A DNA stretch of 48,318 nucleotides from Flavobacteriaceae bacterium (GCA_029249225.1 JAQWHT010000032.1:1-48318); one strand, 5' to 3'. Positions 16,834 to 25,700 are shown, counted from the first letter of the stretch. Notes: a model not told the origin generated them from the letters alone. Program-made: numbers and translations.

Positions 16834-17768
16834 ACTTCGTTGGCTTGAAGGTAGCGTTCAGCATCTAAGGCTGCCATACATCCTGTACCGGCAGCAGTCA
16901 CTGCCTGGCGATATTCTTTGTCCTGAACATCCCCTGAAGCAAAAACTCCAGGTAAATTGGTAGCAGTAGATTTCCCTTTTGTAATAAGATACCCTGCCTC
17001 GTCCATGTCTAATTGATCCTTGAAAATTTCAGTATTAGGCTTGTGACCTATGGCGATAAAAAGACCAGTGATTGAAATTTCCTCAACTGTTTGTGTCTGA
17101 TTGTTTTTCATCCTAAGCCCCTCTACAACTTGGTTTCCAAGCACTTCTTCAATTTCTGTATTATATCGTAAATCAATATTAGGAGTACTTGTTACCCGAT
17201 GTTGCATGGCTTTAGAAGCGCGCATCTCATTTTTTCGGACTAACATGGTGACTTTGGAACAGATGTTTGCAAGGTAGGTTGCTTCTTCAGCAGCAGTGTC
17301 TCCACCGCCTACAATGGCAACTTCCTGCCCTTTGTAAAAAAATCCATCGCAAACCGCACAAGCAGAAACCCCGCCTCCTCGTAAACGTTGCTCACTTGGA
17401 AGGCCCAAATATTTAGCAGTAGCACCCGTACTAATGATTATAGTTTTAGCATGAAGTTCAGTTCCTCCAGCCGTAAATGCCTTGTGAATCCCTCCAGAAG
17501 TAATAGCTAGCTCAACTTTATCTATCATATCAATCCGAACTTCTGTACCGAATCGTTCAGCCTGTTGTTGCAATTGAACCATCATGGTTGGGCCATCAAT
17601 TCCCTCAGGGTAACCAGGGAAATTGTCTACTTCAGTGGTTGTGGTCAGTTGACCTCCAGGTTCCATACCGGTATACAAAACTGGCTTTAGATCTGCTCTA
17701 GCAGCATATATTGCTGCAGTATACCCAGCAGGACCACTTCCTATAATTAATGTCTTTAATACTTCCAT
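16830..17768 (-). CDS. trxB: Thioredoxin reductase
   Basis: A 312-residue NADPH-dependent flavoprotein that reduces thioredoxin. FAD motif IIGSGPAGYTAAIYAARA lies at residues 8-25, the redox-active pair is CAVC (Cys137, Cys140) followed by DGFF, and the NADPH-binding motif is VGGGDTAAEEA near residue 152. FASGDVQD near the C-terminus is the second FAD-binding motif. Length and motif order are those of bacterial low-molecular-weight TrxB. It is a single-gene unit, convergent with the ABC-F gene; a TATTTTTG box on the minus strand (complement of 17786-17793) may be its -7 element. Confidence 0.96.
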   Translation of the reverse strand: MEVLKTLIIGSGPAGYTAAIYAARADLKPVLYTGMEPGGQLTTTTEVDNFPGYPEGIDGPTMMVQLQQQAERFGTEVRIDMIDKVELAITSGGIHKAFTAGGTELHAKTIIISTGATAKYLGLPSEQRLRGGGVSACAVCDGFFYKGQEVAIVGGGDTAAEEATYLANICSKVTMLVRKNEMRASKAMQHRVTSTPNIDLRYNTEIEEVLGNQVVEGLRMKNNQTQTVEEISITGLFIAIGHKPNTEIFKDQLDMDEAGYLITKGKSTATNLPGVFASGDVQDKEYRQAVTAAGTGCMAALDAERYLQANEV

Positions 17769-17785
17769 GAGATTTTATTTTGTCT

Positions 17786-17793
17786 CAAAAATA
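17786..17793 (-). promoter_or_regulatory. Candidate -7 box of trxB
   Basis: The minus strand reads TATTTTTG, an exact TAnnTTTG match, 17 nt before the trxB ATG. No good -33 TTG is seen, so the call rests on one element. Confidence 0.4.
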
Positions 17794-17850
17794 AAGCATA
17801 TCTTTTAGTTGTATCTTCGTTTTAGATTAGAATTATTAATAAACTTATCA

Positions 17851-18597
17851 ATGAATTCTTTACCTCATCAAACCCTACTGTTTTTAATACTTTTTGTTAC
17901 TTGTCAAAACCCCAAATCAATTTCAGCTGAAACGATCATTGAAAATTCGATTGCCGCTTATGGGTTTGACTCTAAAGCGCACAGCATAGATTTTGATTTT
18001 AGAGATTATCATTATTCTTTAAAACGTGATGGGGACTATTTTTCTTATTTAAGAGAAATTGTTAATGAGGACATTAAGATTGTCGATATTATGACTTCTG
18101 ATAAAATGTTACAACGCTATGAAAATAATATTTTAGTTTCACTTCAAGATAGCATTCAGAATGTTTATTCTAACTCACTGAATTCAGTGATGTATTTTTT
18201 TCAGCTTCCCAAGCCTCTACTAGATCCAGCGGCAAAGGTCTTACTTATAGAGAATAAAGAAATTTCGGGAGCGCTCTATTGGACTTTAAAAGTAACCTTT
18301 GATCAGGAAGGAGGAGGTGATGATTTTCAGGATGAATTTCGCTATTGGATCAATCAAGATAATTATCAAATTGACTTTATGGCATACAACTATTTGACCG
18401 ACGGAGGTGGCACTCGTTTTAGAAAGGCAATAAACAAAAGAAAAATAAAAGGGTTTCTCTTTCAAGATTATATTAATTATAAATCTCGAGAAAAGTTTGC
18501 CAACCTGGATAGTTTACTAGTTCTTTTTCAGCAAGGAGAACTCAATGAATTATCATTGATTGAGAACAAAAATATTCTGTTAAATAGTCAAGAATAG
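17851..18597 (+). CDS. DUF6503-like lipoprotein, paralogue 1
   Basis: A 248-residue predicted lipoprotein: hydrophobic leader with Cys18 (LFVTCQNP). The mature part begins AETIIENSIAAYG and later has FFQLPKPLLDPAAK near residue 130 and a YWINQDNYQIDFM segment near residue 175. The protein at 22855-23616 has the same landmarks in the same order, so the two are paralogues. The pattern resembles the DUF6503 family and LolA/LppX-like folds that bind lipids; function is not known. The ATG at 17851 is chosen over an upstream TTG at 17809 because it puts the signal peptide at the N-terminus. Divergent from trxB. Confidence 0.75.
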   Translation: MNSLPHQTLLFLILFVTCQNPKSISAETIIENSIAAYGFDSKAHSIDFDFRDYHYSLKRDGDYFSYLREIVNEDIKIVDIMTSDKMLQRYENNILVSLQDSIQNVYSNSLNSVMYFFQLPKPLLDPAAKVLLIENKEISGALYWTLKVTFDQEGGGDDFQDEFRYWINQDNYQIDFMAYNYLTDGGGTRFRKAINKRKIKGFLFQDYINYKSREKFANLDSLLVLFQQGELNELSLIENKNILLNSQE

Positions 18598-18619
18598 TCT
18601 TAGTTGTAAGACTATTCTT
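18590..18619. terminator. 13-bp hairpin between convergent genes
   Basis: AAGAATAGTCTTA (18590-18602) and TAAGACTATTCTT (18607-18619) form a perfect stem with loop GTTG. It includes the stop codon of the lipoprotein gene and lies 9 nt before the end of the convergent SulP gene. There is no T run on either side, so it is a bidirectional 3'-end structure by position rather than by a full terminator signature. Confidence 0.55.
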
Positions 18620-18627
18620 AAACTCAA

Positions 18628-20466
18628 CTAGGCAGTAATTTTTGCCTGTTCTTCAATAATAAAAGCTCTACATGCAGCAAATTCATCAAAAGTTCGCTCC
18701 TCAGGGATGAGCTTACCAATTATTCCAATTGTTTTCATTAGATATTTGGGCTGTGATTGCATGCCTACAATCAGAATTTCGATTTCTTTTTCATTCAAGT
18801 CTAAAAGAACATCTTCTAGGGCAAATAGACCAGACTGATCAATATAAGGCACCCTGTCCATTCTTATGATTAGGATGCTTGCAGATTTTGGTATTTGCTT
18901 TGCAATATTGACAAATTCAGAGGTGAAGCCAAAAAATAGGGGACCGCTCAAATGTTTAATAAAAACATTTTCTTTAAATGAATCACTTAATTGGGTTTCA
19001 TCTTTCCAGGCTTTTTCTTTTGATATGTTAGACACTCGAGCATCATTTTTGGCAATATCACCCATTTTTTTCATAAAGAACAAGGAAGCCAACACTAATC
19101 CTATGCCTACAGCGTACACTAAATTCCAAAATACTGACAATAAAAGAACCACAATCATTACAGCTACTTCTGTTTTAGGTATTTTTGAAAGGGTATTCAG
19201 CCCTTTATAATCCATCACCCCAATACCTACTGTTACTAATATTCCAGCAAGAACTGCAGCAGGGATTTGTGAGGCTACTGGGCTTAAGGCCAATAGAATT
19301 ACTAATAGTACGAGAGCTGCAACCATTCCAGAAATTCTAGTTTTTCCTCCAGATTGAATGTTGACTACCGTTCGAATCGTAGCTCCAGCTCCTGGAATAC
19401 CACCAAAAACGGCTCCAATCGAATTTCCAATTCCTTGCCCAATTAATTCTTTATTAGGCAAATGTCTTGTTTTGGTTAGGTTGTCGGCCACTACCGAAGT
19501 AAGTAAAGAGTCTATTGCTCCAAGAAGAGATAAAGTTAATGCAGTAGGTATGTAGGGTATAAGTTGAATCAAACTAAATTCTGTAAACAAAGTCCATTGA
19601 ATTTTGGGAAAGCCATCTGGAATTTGCTGAATAGATTTGTACTCAATGCCAAAGCCAATAGCAATACTAGAAACTACCAGAAGAGCTATTAAAGTACTTG
19701 GAATAGCGGTTGTTATTTTTTTAAATCCATAAATGATCACAATTGTACTCATTGCTAAAATAACTTCAATCCAATTAATATTATTTAATGCTCTAGACAG
19801 TGCTCTGATTGTTCCGATAACTCCTGAAGAATTATTTTTAGCAAGATTTTCGGCTTCAGTGTAAATTGATTTTTGATTTACCTCAGCTGCTCTTTTTATT
19901 GTTTCTTCAAAATCTTCAAGTACCAATAAACCTTCTTTAGATTCATCAACAAGAATTTTTTCTAGGATTCGTTCTTCTGCCAAGGGCTTAAATTGTTCTA
20001 CATAGCCCCGGTCATTTTTAACATCGTACCCTAATACTGGGGATATTTGAGTGATTAAAATAATTACTCCGATAGCTGTCATGAATCCAGAAACAACAGG
20101 ATAAGGAATGTATTTAATGTATTTTCCAACTCCTAAGAGGCCTAAACCTATTTGGAAAATACCACTTAATAAAAATACTCCTAATATGTAAGGTAGGGCT
20201 TGTTCGATAGATCCGTTGTGTACGCTCAAAATAGCGGCTATTACGACCATACTCACTGCGGTCATTGGAGCTGTTGGTCCAGAGATTTGGGTGGGTGTGC
20301 CACCAAATAGCGCTGCAAAAAAACTTAAAAAAATTGCTCCATAAAGTCCAGCACTTGGACCTAAACCAGAGCTTACTCCAAAGGCTAATGCCAAAGGAAG
20401 TGCGACAATCCCTGCGGTTAATCCACCAAGGATATCTCCTTTTATGTGTATAAATAGATTTTTCAA
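18628..20466 (-). CDS. SulP family transporter with large hydrophilic insert and STAS domain
   Basis: A 612-residue SulP transporter distinct from the one at 2906-4633. The signature region ALPLALAFGVSSGLGPSAGLYG lies at about residues 22-43 and the C-terminal STAS domain at about 505-600. Between the early and middle membrane segments is a hydrophilic stretch of roughly 80 residues (about 148-230), much longer than usual. Such proteins in Bacteroidota are often annotated as sulfate or bicarbonate transporters; here no sulfur or carbonic anhydrase gene is adjacent, so the substrate is open. The start is a TTG (20466-20464), the first possible start after an in-frame stop. A small secreted-protein gene, apparently frameshifted, lies 66 nt upstream on the same strand. 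Confidence 0.85.
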   Translation of the reverse strand: MKNLFIHIKGDILGGLTAGIVALPLALAFGVSSGLGPSAGLYGAIFLSFFAALFGGTPTQISGPTAPMTAVSMVVIAAILSVHNGSIEQALPYILGVFLLSGIFQIGLGLLGVGKYIKYIPYPVVSGFMTAIGVIILITQISPVLGYDVKNDRGYVEQFKPLAEERILEKILVDESKEGLLVLEDFEETIKRAAEVNQKSIYTEAENLAKNNSSGVIGTIRALSRALNNINWIEVILAMSTIVIIYGFKKITTAIPSTLIALLVVSSIAIGFGIEYKSIQQIPDGFPKIQWTLFTEFSLIQLIPYIPTALTLSLLGAIDSLLTSVVADNLTKTRHLPNKELIGQGIGNSIGAVFGGIPGAGATIRTVVNIQSGGKTRISGMVAALVLLVILLALSPVASQIPAAVLAGILVTVGIGVMDYKGLNTLSKIPKTEVAVMIVVLLLSVFWNLVYAVGIGLVLASLFFMKKMGDIAKNDARVSNISKEKAWKDETQLSDSFKENVFIKHLSGPLFFGFTSEFVNIAKQIPKSASILIIRMDRVPYIDQSGLFALEDVLLDLNEKEIEILIVGMQSQPKYLMKTIGIIGKLIPEERTFDEFAACRAFIIEEQAKITA

Positions 20467-20532
20467 TTGAATAAAATTTTAAATCCCAAGAGCGGGAAGA
20501 TGATTGATAGTTTAGTTTGTAATCAATGGAAT

Positions 20533-20822
20533 TTAAACAATGAATTCAGGGGGCATCTTCAATCTATTTAAGAAGATTTCTTGATAAGAATTTTGTTTCC
20601 AGAAAGCTAAAAGTGAATGAGTATTTTTGGAGCACTTATTAATCGAATAAGAAAAAAACAGAACTGTTTTATCAACTTCTTCTTCTTCCATTTCTTGGTC
20701 TTTTTCTGCGTTCATGAACGACATGGACTCTTCAATCGAATGGTTTATGGAAATAGCTATCGCAGGAGAGACTATCCCCACACAAATATGAAAATAAGAA
20801 AAAATACGATACTCTTAGTCAT
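20533..20822 (-). pseudogene. Small secreted protein, reading frame broken by one base
   Basis: An ATG at 20822-20820 opens a clear signal peptide (MTKSIVFFLIFIFVWG) that stops at a TAG. One extra G in the GGGG run (complement of 20776-20779) would continue it as IVSPAIA then ISINHSIEES, placing a proper AIA cleavage site. The rejoined product is about 96 residues: signal peptide, acidic stretch (EMEEEEVD), and a C-terminus ending LKMPPEFIV. Read without repair, only a GTG-started 82-residue frame (20781-20533) remains. The pattern resembles short secreted proteins of unknown function that I recall beside transporter genes in Flavobacteriia. It lies 66 nt before the SulP gene. A sequencing error in the homopolymer is as likely as a real mutation. 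Confidence 0.6.
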
Positions 20823-20881
20823 CGATTGATTTTTATCTAAAATAGTAATTTACTTTAATTCAAAAAACACTTAAAAAAAAA

Positions 20882-20910
20882 TTTGATTCAATTTAGAAGT
20901 ATTAAATTTG
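20882..20910 (+). promoter_or_regulatory. Predicted nagB promoter
   Basis: TTTG (20882-20885) and TAAATTTG (20903-20910), separated by 17 nt, fit the Bacteroidota -33/-7 pattern. The transcript would start near 20914, about 22 nt before the ATG. Confidence 0.5.
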
Positions 20911-20935
20911 AGGTTCATCTAAAATTGAGTTAATA

Positions 20936-22867
20936 ATGCAAATGTCAAATCCTCATCACCTAGATTACAAGGCTCCGGGCAGTTTTGAAGAAACAAGGTA
21001 TGAAAAACTTCATAATGTGATTTGTGAGAACCCTAATCAGGGCTCAAAATTAATTGCCCAGTGCATAGCTAATTTGATTAAAGATAAGCAGGAAAATAAT
21101 GAAACCTGCGTATTAGGATTGGCTACTGGATCCAGTCCAATAAGTGTTTACAGAGAATTGGTGAGGCTTCATCGCGAGGAAGGACTGAGTTTTCAAAATG
21201 TGGTTAGTTTTAACCTAGATGAGTATTATCCCTTATCAAAAGAGGATGTTCAGAGTTACCATTATTTCATGCATACCCATTTGTTCAACCATGTAGATAT
21301 CAAGCCAGAGCAGGTCCATATCCCAAGAGGAGAAGTTGAAGTCGGCAAAGTCAGAGAATTTTGTATTGAATATGAAAATAAGATAAAGGAAGCAGGGGGG
21401 ATTGATCTTCAAATTCTAGGGATTGGTAGGACTGGGCATATTGGTTTTAACGAACCAGGTTCTCACCAAAATTCTAAAACCCGAACCATTACCCTCGACC
21501 ATTTGACCCGTTACGATGCAGCTCCATCTTTTCAGGGGATAGAAAATGTTCCTCGTAAAGCAATTACCATGGGGATCCAAACGATTTTATCAGCAAAAAG
21601 AATTTTACTAATGGCTTGGGGTACTAATAAGTCAGAGATTATTCAAAAAGCAATTGAGGGTTCGATTTCACCGATGATTCCTACGACTTATCTTCAACTT
21701 CATAAAAACACAACACTGGTTCTGGATCACGGTGCTGCTTCAGAATTAACCAGAATAAAAACTCCTTGGTTAGTGTCACAATGCGAGTGGGATGAGATAC
21801 TTCGATCAAAAGCAATCACATGGCTTTGTGAACAAACAAAAAAGTCTATACTAAAATTGATAGACGAAGATTATAATAAACACGGAATGTCCGACCTTCT
21901 CGCTTTGCATGGGTCAGCTTATGATTTGAACATTAATATGTTTAATAAATTACAGCGTTCTATTACTGGTTGGCCAGGAGGAAAACCAAATGCGGATGAC
22001 ACCTACCGTGCTGAACGAGCCCTTCCAGAAAAGAAAAGAGTTATTATTTTCAGCCCGCATCCTGACGATGATGTCATTTCGATGGGAGGAACCTTTGACC
22101 GTCTTGTAGAACAAGGACATGAAGTCCATATTGCATACCAAACATCAGGGAATATTGCTGTTTCTGATCAAGATGCTAAGCGCTTTTTAGAAGTAACCAA
22201 AGATTTACTTCAATCAGATCAAAATCAACATACACTATCACTCGAAGAGGAATTTGAGAAAATCAATCCTCAAGAACCCACTCCACAAGGAATCAGAAAT
22301 TTAAAAGGGAGTATTAGGAAGAGAGAGTCTTTAGGCGCAACGCGTTATATAGGAATCCCTGATGAACAGGTACATTTTATGAACTTGCCTTTTTATGAAA
22401 CAGGTTTAATTGATAAAAATCCAGTAAGCCAAAAAGATTTAGACCTAACAATTGCACTTATCGAAGAATTGAAACCACACCAAATTTATGCCGCGGGTGA
22501 TTTAGCTGACCCGCATGGAACACACAGAGTTTGTCTTGATCTAATTTTCGAAGCACTGGAAACATTAAAAACAAAACCTTATATGAAAGACTGCTGGATG
22601 TGGTTGTATCGTGGCGCTTGGCATGAATGGGAAATTCATGAAATTGAAATGGCAGTACCTATGAGTCCTGATCAAGTATTGAAAAAAAGAAAAGCTATTT
22701 TTTTCCACCAGTCGCAGAAAGACGGTGTTATGTTTCAAGGAGAGGACAACCGTGAGTTTTGGATCAGAGTAGAAGATCGAAACACTGCTACTGCTAAGAA
22801 ATATAAAGAATTTGGGCTTTCAGAATACGCTGCAATAGAAGCGTTTAAACGGCATCACTTTTTGTAG
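20936..22867 (+). CDS. nagB: Glucosamine-6-phosphate deaminase fused to a LmbE/PIG-L deacetylase-like domain
   Basis: A 643-residue two-domain cytoplasmic protein. The N-terminal NagB domain (about residues 20-290) has GLATGSSPISVYREL, SFNLDEYYPL and the catalytic-site loop GIGRTGHIGFNEPGS; it converts glucosamine-6-phosphate to fructose-6-phosphate and ammonia. The C-terminal domain (about 365-600) is a LmbE/PIG-L fold with zinc motifs SPHPDDD (about 373) and DPHGTH (about 524), typical of GlcNAc deacetylases. This long form is common in Bacteroidota. The fusion suggests linked deacetylation and deamination of amino sugars, though the substrate of the second domain is unproven. Its 3' end overlaps the convergent lipoprotein gene by 13 nt. 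Confidence 0.93.
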   Translation: MQMSNPHHLDYKAPGSFEETRYEKLHNVICENPNQGSKLIAQCIANLIKDKQENNETCVLGLATGSSPISVYRELVRLHREEGLSFQNVVSFNLDEYYPLSKEDVQSYHYFMHTHLFNHVDIKPEQVHIPRGEVEVGKVREFCIEYENKIKEAGGIDLQILGIGRTGHIGFNEPGSHQNSKTRTITLDHLTRYDAAPSFQGIENVPRKAITMGIQTILSAKRILLMAWGTNKSEIIQKAIEGSISPMIPTTYLQLHKNTTLVLDHGAASELTRIKTPWLVSQCEWDEILRSKAITWLCEQTKKSILKLIDEDYNKHGMSDLLALHGSAYDLNINMFNKLQRSITGWPGGKPNADDTYRAERALPEKKRVIIFSPHPDDDVISMGGTFDRLVEQGHEVHIAYQTSGNIAVSDQDAKRFLEVTKDLLQSDQNQHTLSLEEEFEKINPQEPTPQGIRNLKGSIRKRESLGATRYIGIPDEQVHFMNLPFYETGLIDKNPVSQKDLDLTIALIEELKPHQIYAAGDLADPHGTHRVCLDLIFEALETLKTKPYMKDCWMWLYRGAWHEWEIHEIEMAVPMSPDQVLKKRKAIFFHQSQKDGVMFQGEDNREFWIRVEDRNTATAKKYKEFGLSEYAAIEAFKRHHFL

Positions 22868-23616
22868 TATTCTACAAGAGTAATTTCATATTTATAGGCT
22901 GCTCTTAGGTATTTTATTTGACCAAGAGAATCTAAAAAATAGCTCTTTCTCGTTTTATTTAAAGACAATCCTGTTTCCGTTTCATAATGCTCGTTGAGAA
23001 TCATACTAGTACGTTCGTTATGGTCAACTTTTACAGCTCTTATTTTGTAATTGTTAGGGTTGAGGTAATAATGCCATACATCAGCCTTAGGATCTTCAGA
23101 ATAGTATACTTTAAGCGCCAATACATCAATAGAATCCAATATTCTTTGTTTTCCTAAATATACTTTTTTAGCTGTTGGATCTACCAATTTGAAGGGTTGC
23201 CAAAAAACATATAAGGCAGCATCAAGACTAGATTTAGTCTGGTTAATTTTTAAAGTGTCTTTTATCAGCTGACCATTAATATATAGAGAAACCTCATCAG
23301 ATTTTTTTTGAGCAACATAACTTTTTTCTTCATTTTCCCAATTAATTTTTGTTAAAAAAGGACTCCATTGATGCACTATTTTTTGCGAGACATGACTTTC
23401 GAGCTGACCATTAGCATCAAATAGTTTTGTTGATTTATTGTAATGGATTGATTTTATTTTATTTGCTAAATTCTCTCCTCCGTGGGCTTGAATACTTTTT
23501 TGTAAAACTTTTTCAGCAGTTATTTGAGGCTCCAAACAAGAGCAAAATATAAAAAACATGGAGTAAATATTCAGGATGTTTTTATTCGTCTTTTTCAAAA
23601 AGTAATACCGCTTCAA
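22855..23616 (-). CDS. DUF6503-like lipoprotein, paralogue 2
   Basis: A 253-residue predicted lipoprotein with Cys27 in FFIFCSCLEP. Landmarks match the protein at 17851-18597: AEKVLQKSIQAHGG after the lipobox, VFWQPFKLVDPTAKK near residue 142, and HYYLNPNNYKIRAVKVDH near residue 190. Function unknown; a periplasmic lipid- or ligand-binding role is a guess from the fold type. The start is a TTG (23616-23614), giving a basic n-region; an ATG at 23559 would leave only seven residues before the Cys and is less likely. It faces the amidohydrolase gene across a 33-bp shared promoter region and overlaps nagB at its end. Confidence 0.72.
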   Translation of the reverse strand: MKRYYFLKKTNKNILNIYSMFFIFCSCLEPQITAEKVLQKSIQAHGGENLANKIKSIHYNKSTKLFDANGQLESHVSQKIVHQWSPFLTKINWENEEKSYVAQKKSDEVSLYINGQLIKDTLKINQTKSSLDAALYVFWQPFKLVDPTAKKVYLGKQRILDSIDVLALKVYYSEDPKADVWHYYLNPNNYKIRAVKVDHNERTSMILNEHYETETGLSLNKTRKSYFLDSLGQIKYLRAAYKYEITLVEYYKK

Positions 23617-23649
23617 TTTATTTGTATTTTAGATAAAAATATAACTTCT

Positions 23650-25254
23650 ATGCGACATTATTATAAATTTCCACACAAAGCCTTGATATTCATATTCCTT
23701 ATCCAACTTACTGCAATCCAGGCACAGCAAAAGTTTTCAAACAGACAAATTCAAAAAATTAAAACAGCAACTTTAGAATCTGTTGAGAATCGTCATAAGA
23801 ATACTCAGGTAATGATTGATAAAGTTTTCAGTTTTGCTGAATTGGGATTTCAAGAACATGAGTCATCAGCATACTTAACGGATATATTGGAAGAAGCAGG
23901 TTTTGAGATTGTAAAAGGAATTTCAGGGATTCCGACAGCTTGGCTTGCTCGTTGGAATCATGGGGAAGGCCCAACCATTGCTTTGGGAAGTGATGTAGAC
24001 TGTATTCCTAAAGCCTCCCAATATCCGGGAGTTGCATACCACAAACCTATGGTAGAGGGAGCACCTGGCCACGGCGAAGGGCACAATTCAGGTATCCCCG
24101 TCATTATAACAGCTGCGATTACTTTACAGGAACAAATGAAAGCAAATAACTTAGGAGGGACCTTAGTTGTCTGGCCAGGGATAGCCGAAGAACAACTCGG
24201 TTCGAAAGCATGGTACGTTAGGGATGGATATTTTGATAAAATTGACATGTGTATTTTTACCCACGTAAGTAGTAATCTTGCAGTTTCTTATGGCCAAGCT
24301 AGAGGCACGGGTCTAATCTCTGTAGAATATTTATTTGATGGTGAAGCAGCGCACTCTGCAGGTTCTCCTTGGAGAGGTAGAAGTGCCTTAGATGCAGCCG
24401 AATTAATGAATATTGGATGGAATTATAAAAGAGAGCACTTGCATCCTTTGAAAAGATCCCACTCCATATTTACAGATGCTGGAGATCAGCCCAACGTAGT
24501 CCCTTCAAAAGCTTCTATTTGGTTTTATCTTCGAGATATTACTTACGAAGGAATTATGGAAATGTACGATGATGCCAACAATATTGCTCAGGGAGCTGCC
24601 TTGATGACAGATACCGAGGTAAGATCGAGAGTTTTAGGGGCAGCTTGGCCAAGGCACTTCAACAAAGTAATCGCAGAAACCATGTATGAAAACATTAAGG
24701 AGGTAGGGCTTCCAGAATGGTCTGAGGCTGATCAGTCTCTTGCAAAAGCTGTTCAAAAAGAAGTGAATTCAAAGAATTTAGATGGTTTGGCAAAAGAATT
24801 ATCTCCGCTTGGAAAGCCTGTAGAAAAACCCGAAAGTGGAGGTTCTGATGATATAGGTGATATTTCTTGGACAATTCCCACTGTTACATTGCGTTTTCCC
24901 TCAAACATCCCAGGGCTTCAAGGTCACCATTGGTCAAATGCTATTGCAATGGCCACTCCTATTGCACATAAAGGAGGTACTGCTGGAGCAAAGGTAGTTG
25001 CCTCTACAGTCATTGATTTTCTAACTCAACCCGTTCTCTTAAAACAAGCCAAGGACTATTTTGAAAATGTACAAAGTAAAGAAACAAAATATGAGCCTAT
25101 GATAGGAGAAAAAGACCCCCCGCCGACCTATTTAAATGAAGGGATAATGGATGAATTTAGACCTCAGTTAGAGAAGTTTTATTTCGATGAAAGTAAATTT
25201 GATACTTATCTTGAGCAATTGAATATTAGTTATCCAACTCTTAAATTACCCTAA
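23650..25254 (+). CDS. Secreted M20-family amidohydrolase, AbgB-like
   Basis: A 534-residue hydrolase of the M20D/AbgB family (p-aminobenzoyl-glutamate and similar amide hydrolases). The signal peptide covers about residues 1-25 (LIFIFLIQLTAIQAQQ), so it acts in the periplasm, unlike cytoplasmic E. coli AbgB. Metal-site segments are visible: SDVDCIPKA, GHGEGHNSG, IAEEQLGSKAW (catalytic Glu) and EAAHSAGSPWRGR. GGSDDIGDISW near residue 398 is the conserved C-terminal site. The start is the ATG at 23650; an upstream extension would overlap the divergent gene and hide the signal peptide. Its stop overlaps the next start (TAATG), leading into a DUF4440-like gene and an SLC13 transporter. Confidence 0.88.
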   Translation: MRHYYKFPHKALIFIFLIQLTAIQAQQKFSNRQIQKIKTATLESVENRHKNTQVMIDKVFSFAELGFQEHESSAYLTDILEEAGFEIVKGISGIPTAWLARWNHGEGPTIALGSDVDCIPKASQYPGVAYHKPMVEGAPGHGEGHNSGIPVIITAAITLQEQMKANNLGGTLVVWPGIAEEQLGSKAWYVRDGYFDKIDMCIFTHVSSNLAVSYGQARGTGLISVEYLFDGEAAHSAGSPWRGRSALDAAELMNIGWNYKREHLHPLKRSHSIFTDAGDQPNVVPSKASIWFYLRDITYEGIMEMYDDANNIAQGAALMTDTEVRSRVLGAAWPRHFNKVIAETMYENIKEVGLPEWSEADQSLAKAVQKEVNSKNLDGLAKELSPLGKPVEKPESGGSDDIGDISWTIPTVTLRFPSNIPGLQGHHWSNAIAMATPIAHKGGTAGAKVVASTVIDFLTQPVLLKQAKDYFENVQSKETKYEPMIGEKDPPPTYLNEGIMDEFRPQLEKFYFDESKFDTYLEQLNISYPTLKLP

Positions 25255-25700
25255 TGAGAATTTTATTTTCATTCATTTTAGCACTTATTTCATCAGCTGT
25301 TTTTTCTCAGCAACAGTTATCTAAAAATGACTCATTGGCAATAGTTAAAATTCTTTACGAACAACAAGAAGATTGGAATAAAGGAGATATTGATGCATTT
25401 ATGCAGGGATATTTAAAATCAGACCAATTGGTGTTTTCTGGAGCATCTGGACCAATTTATGGATGGGAGTCAACCAGAGCACGCTATAAAAGAACCTATT
25501 CAGATCTGCAAAAAATGGGGAAACTAAAATTTGACGTGTTGCATTTAATTAGCTTAAGCCCCACCGTTGTTCAATTACAAGGAAAATATTACTTAACTAG
25601 AACTATTGGAGATGCTCAAGGATATTTTACTTTAAGTTGGATTAAAAAAAGTGATCAATGGTATATTATTTCAGATCACACCTCAGCTTCAAAAGAATAA
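25254..25700 (+). CDS. Secreted DUF4440/SnoaL-like protein
   Basis: A 148-residue protein with a signal peptide (cleavage near residue 18, AVFSQQ) and an NTF2-like fold: helix with EQQEDWNKGDIDAFMQGY near residues 36-53, then strands ending SWIKKSDQWYIISDHTS. This is the DUF4440 pattern. Members bind small ligands or act as simple enzymes; no catalytic residues can be assigned. It overlaps the AbgB-like stop by 1 nt and lies 3 nt before the SLC13 transporter, so the three form one transcript. Confidence 0.8.
   Translation: MRILFSFILALISSAVFSQQQLSKNDSLAIVKILYEQQEDWNKGDIDAFMQGYLKSDQLVFSGASGPIYGWESTRARYKRTYSDLQKMGKLKFDVLHLISLSPTVVQLQGKYYLTRTIGDAQGYFTLSWIKKSDQWYIISDHTSASKE

Larger units (their letters stand above)
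20467..20935. other. Gap between SulP and nagB
   Basis: Apart from the broken small gene at 20533-20822, this region holds about 110 bp of AT-rich DNA before nagB, with the nagB promoter at 20882-20910. The open frame on the plus strand at 20617-20829 is opposite the small gene and has no signal peptide or family features; I regard it as non-coding. Confidence 0.5.

Noticed and set aside
20617-20829. 70-codon open frame on the plus strand
   Set aside because: It is opposite the small secreted-protein gene and has no family features.
23524-23649. N-terminal extension of the AbgB-like gene
   Set aside because: It overlaps the divergent lipoprotein gene and hides the signal peptide that begins at the ATG at 23650.
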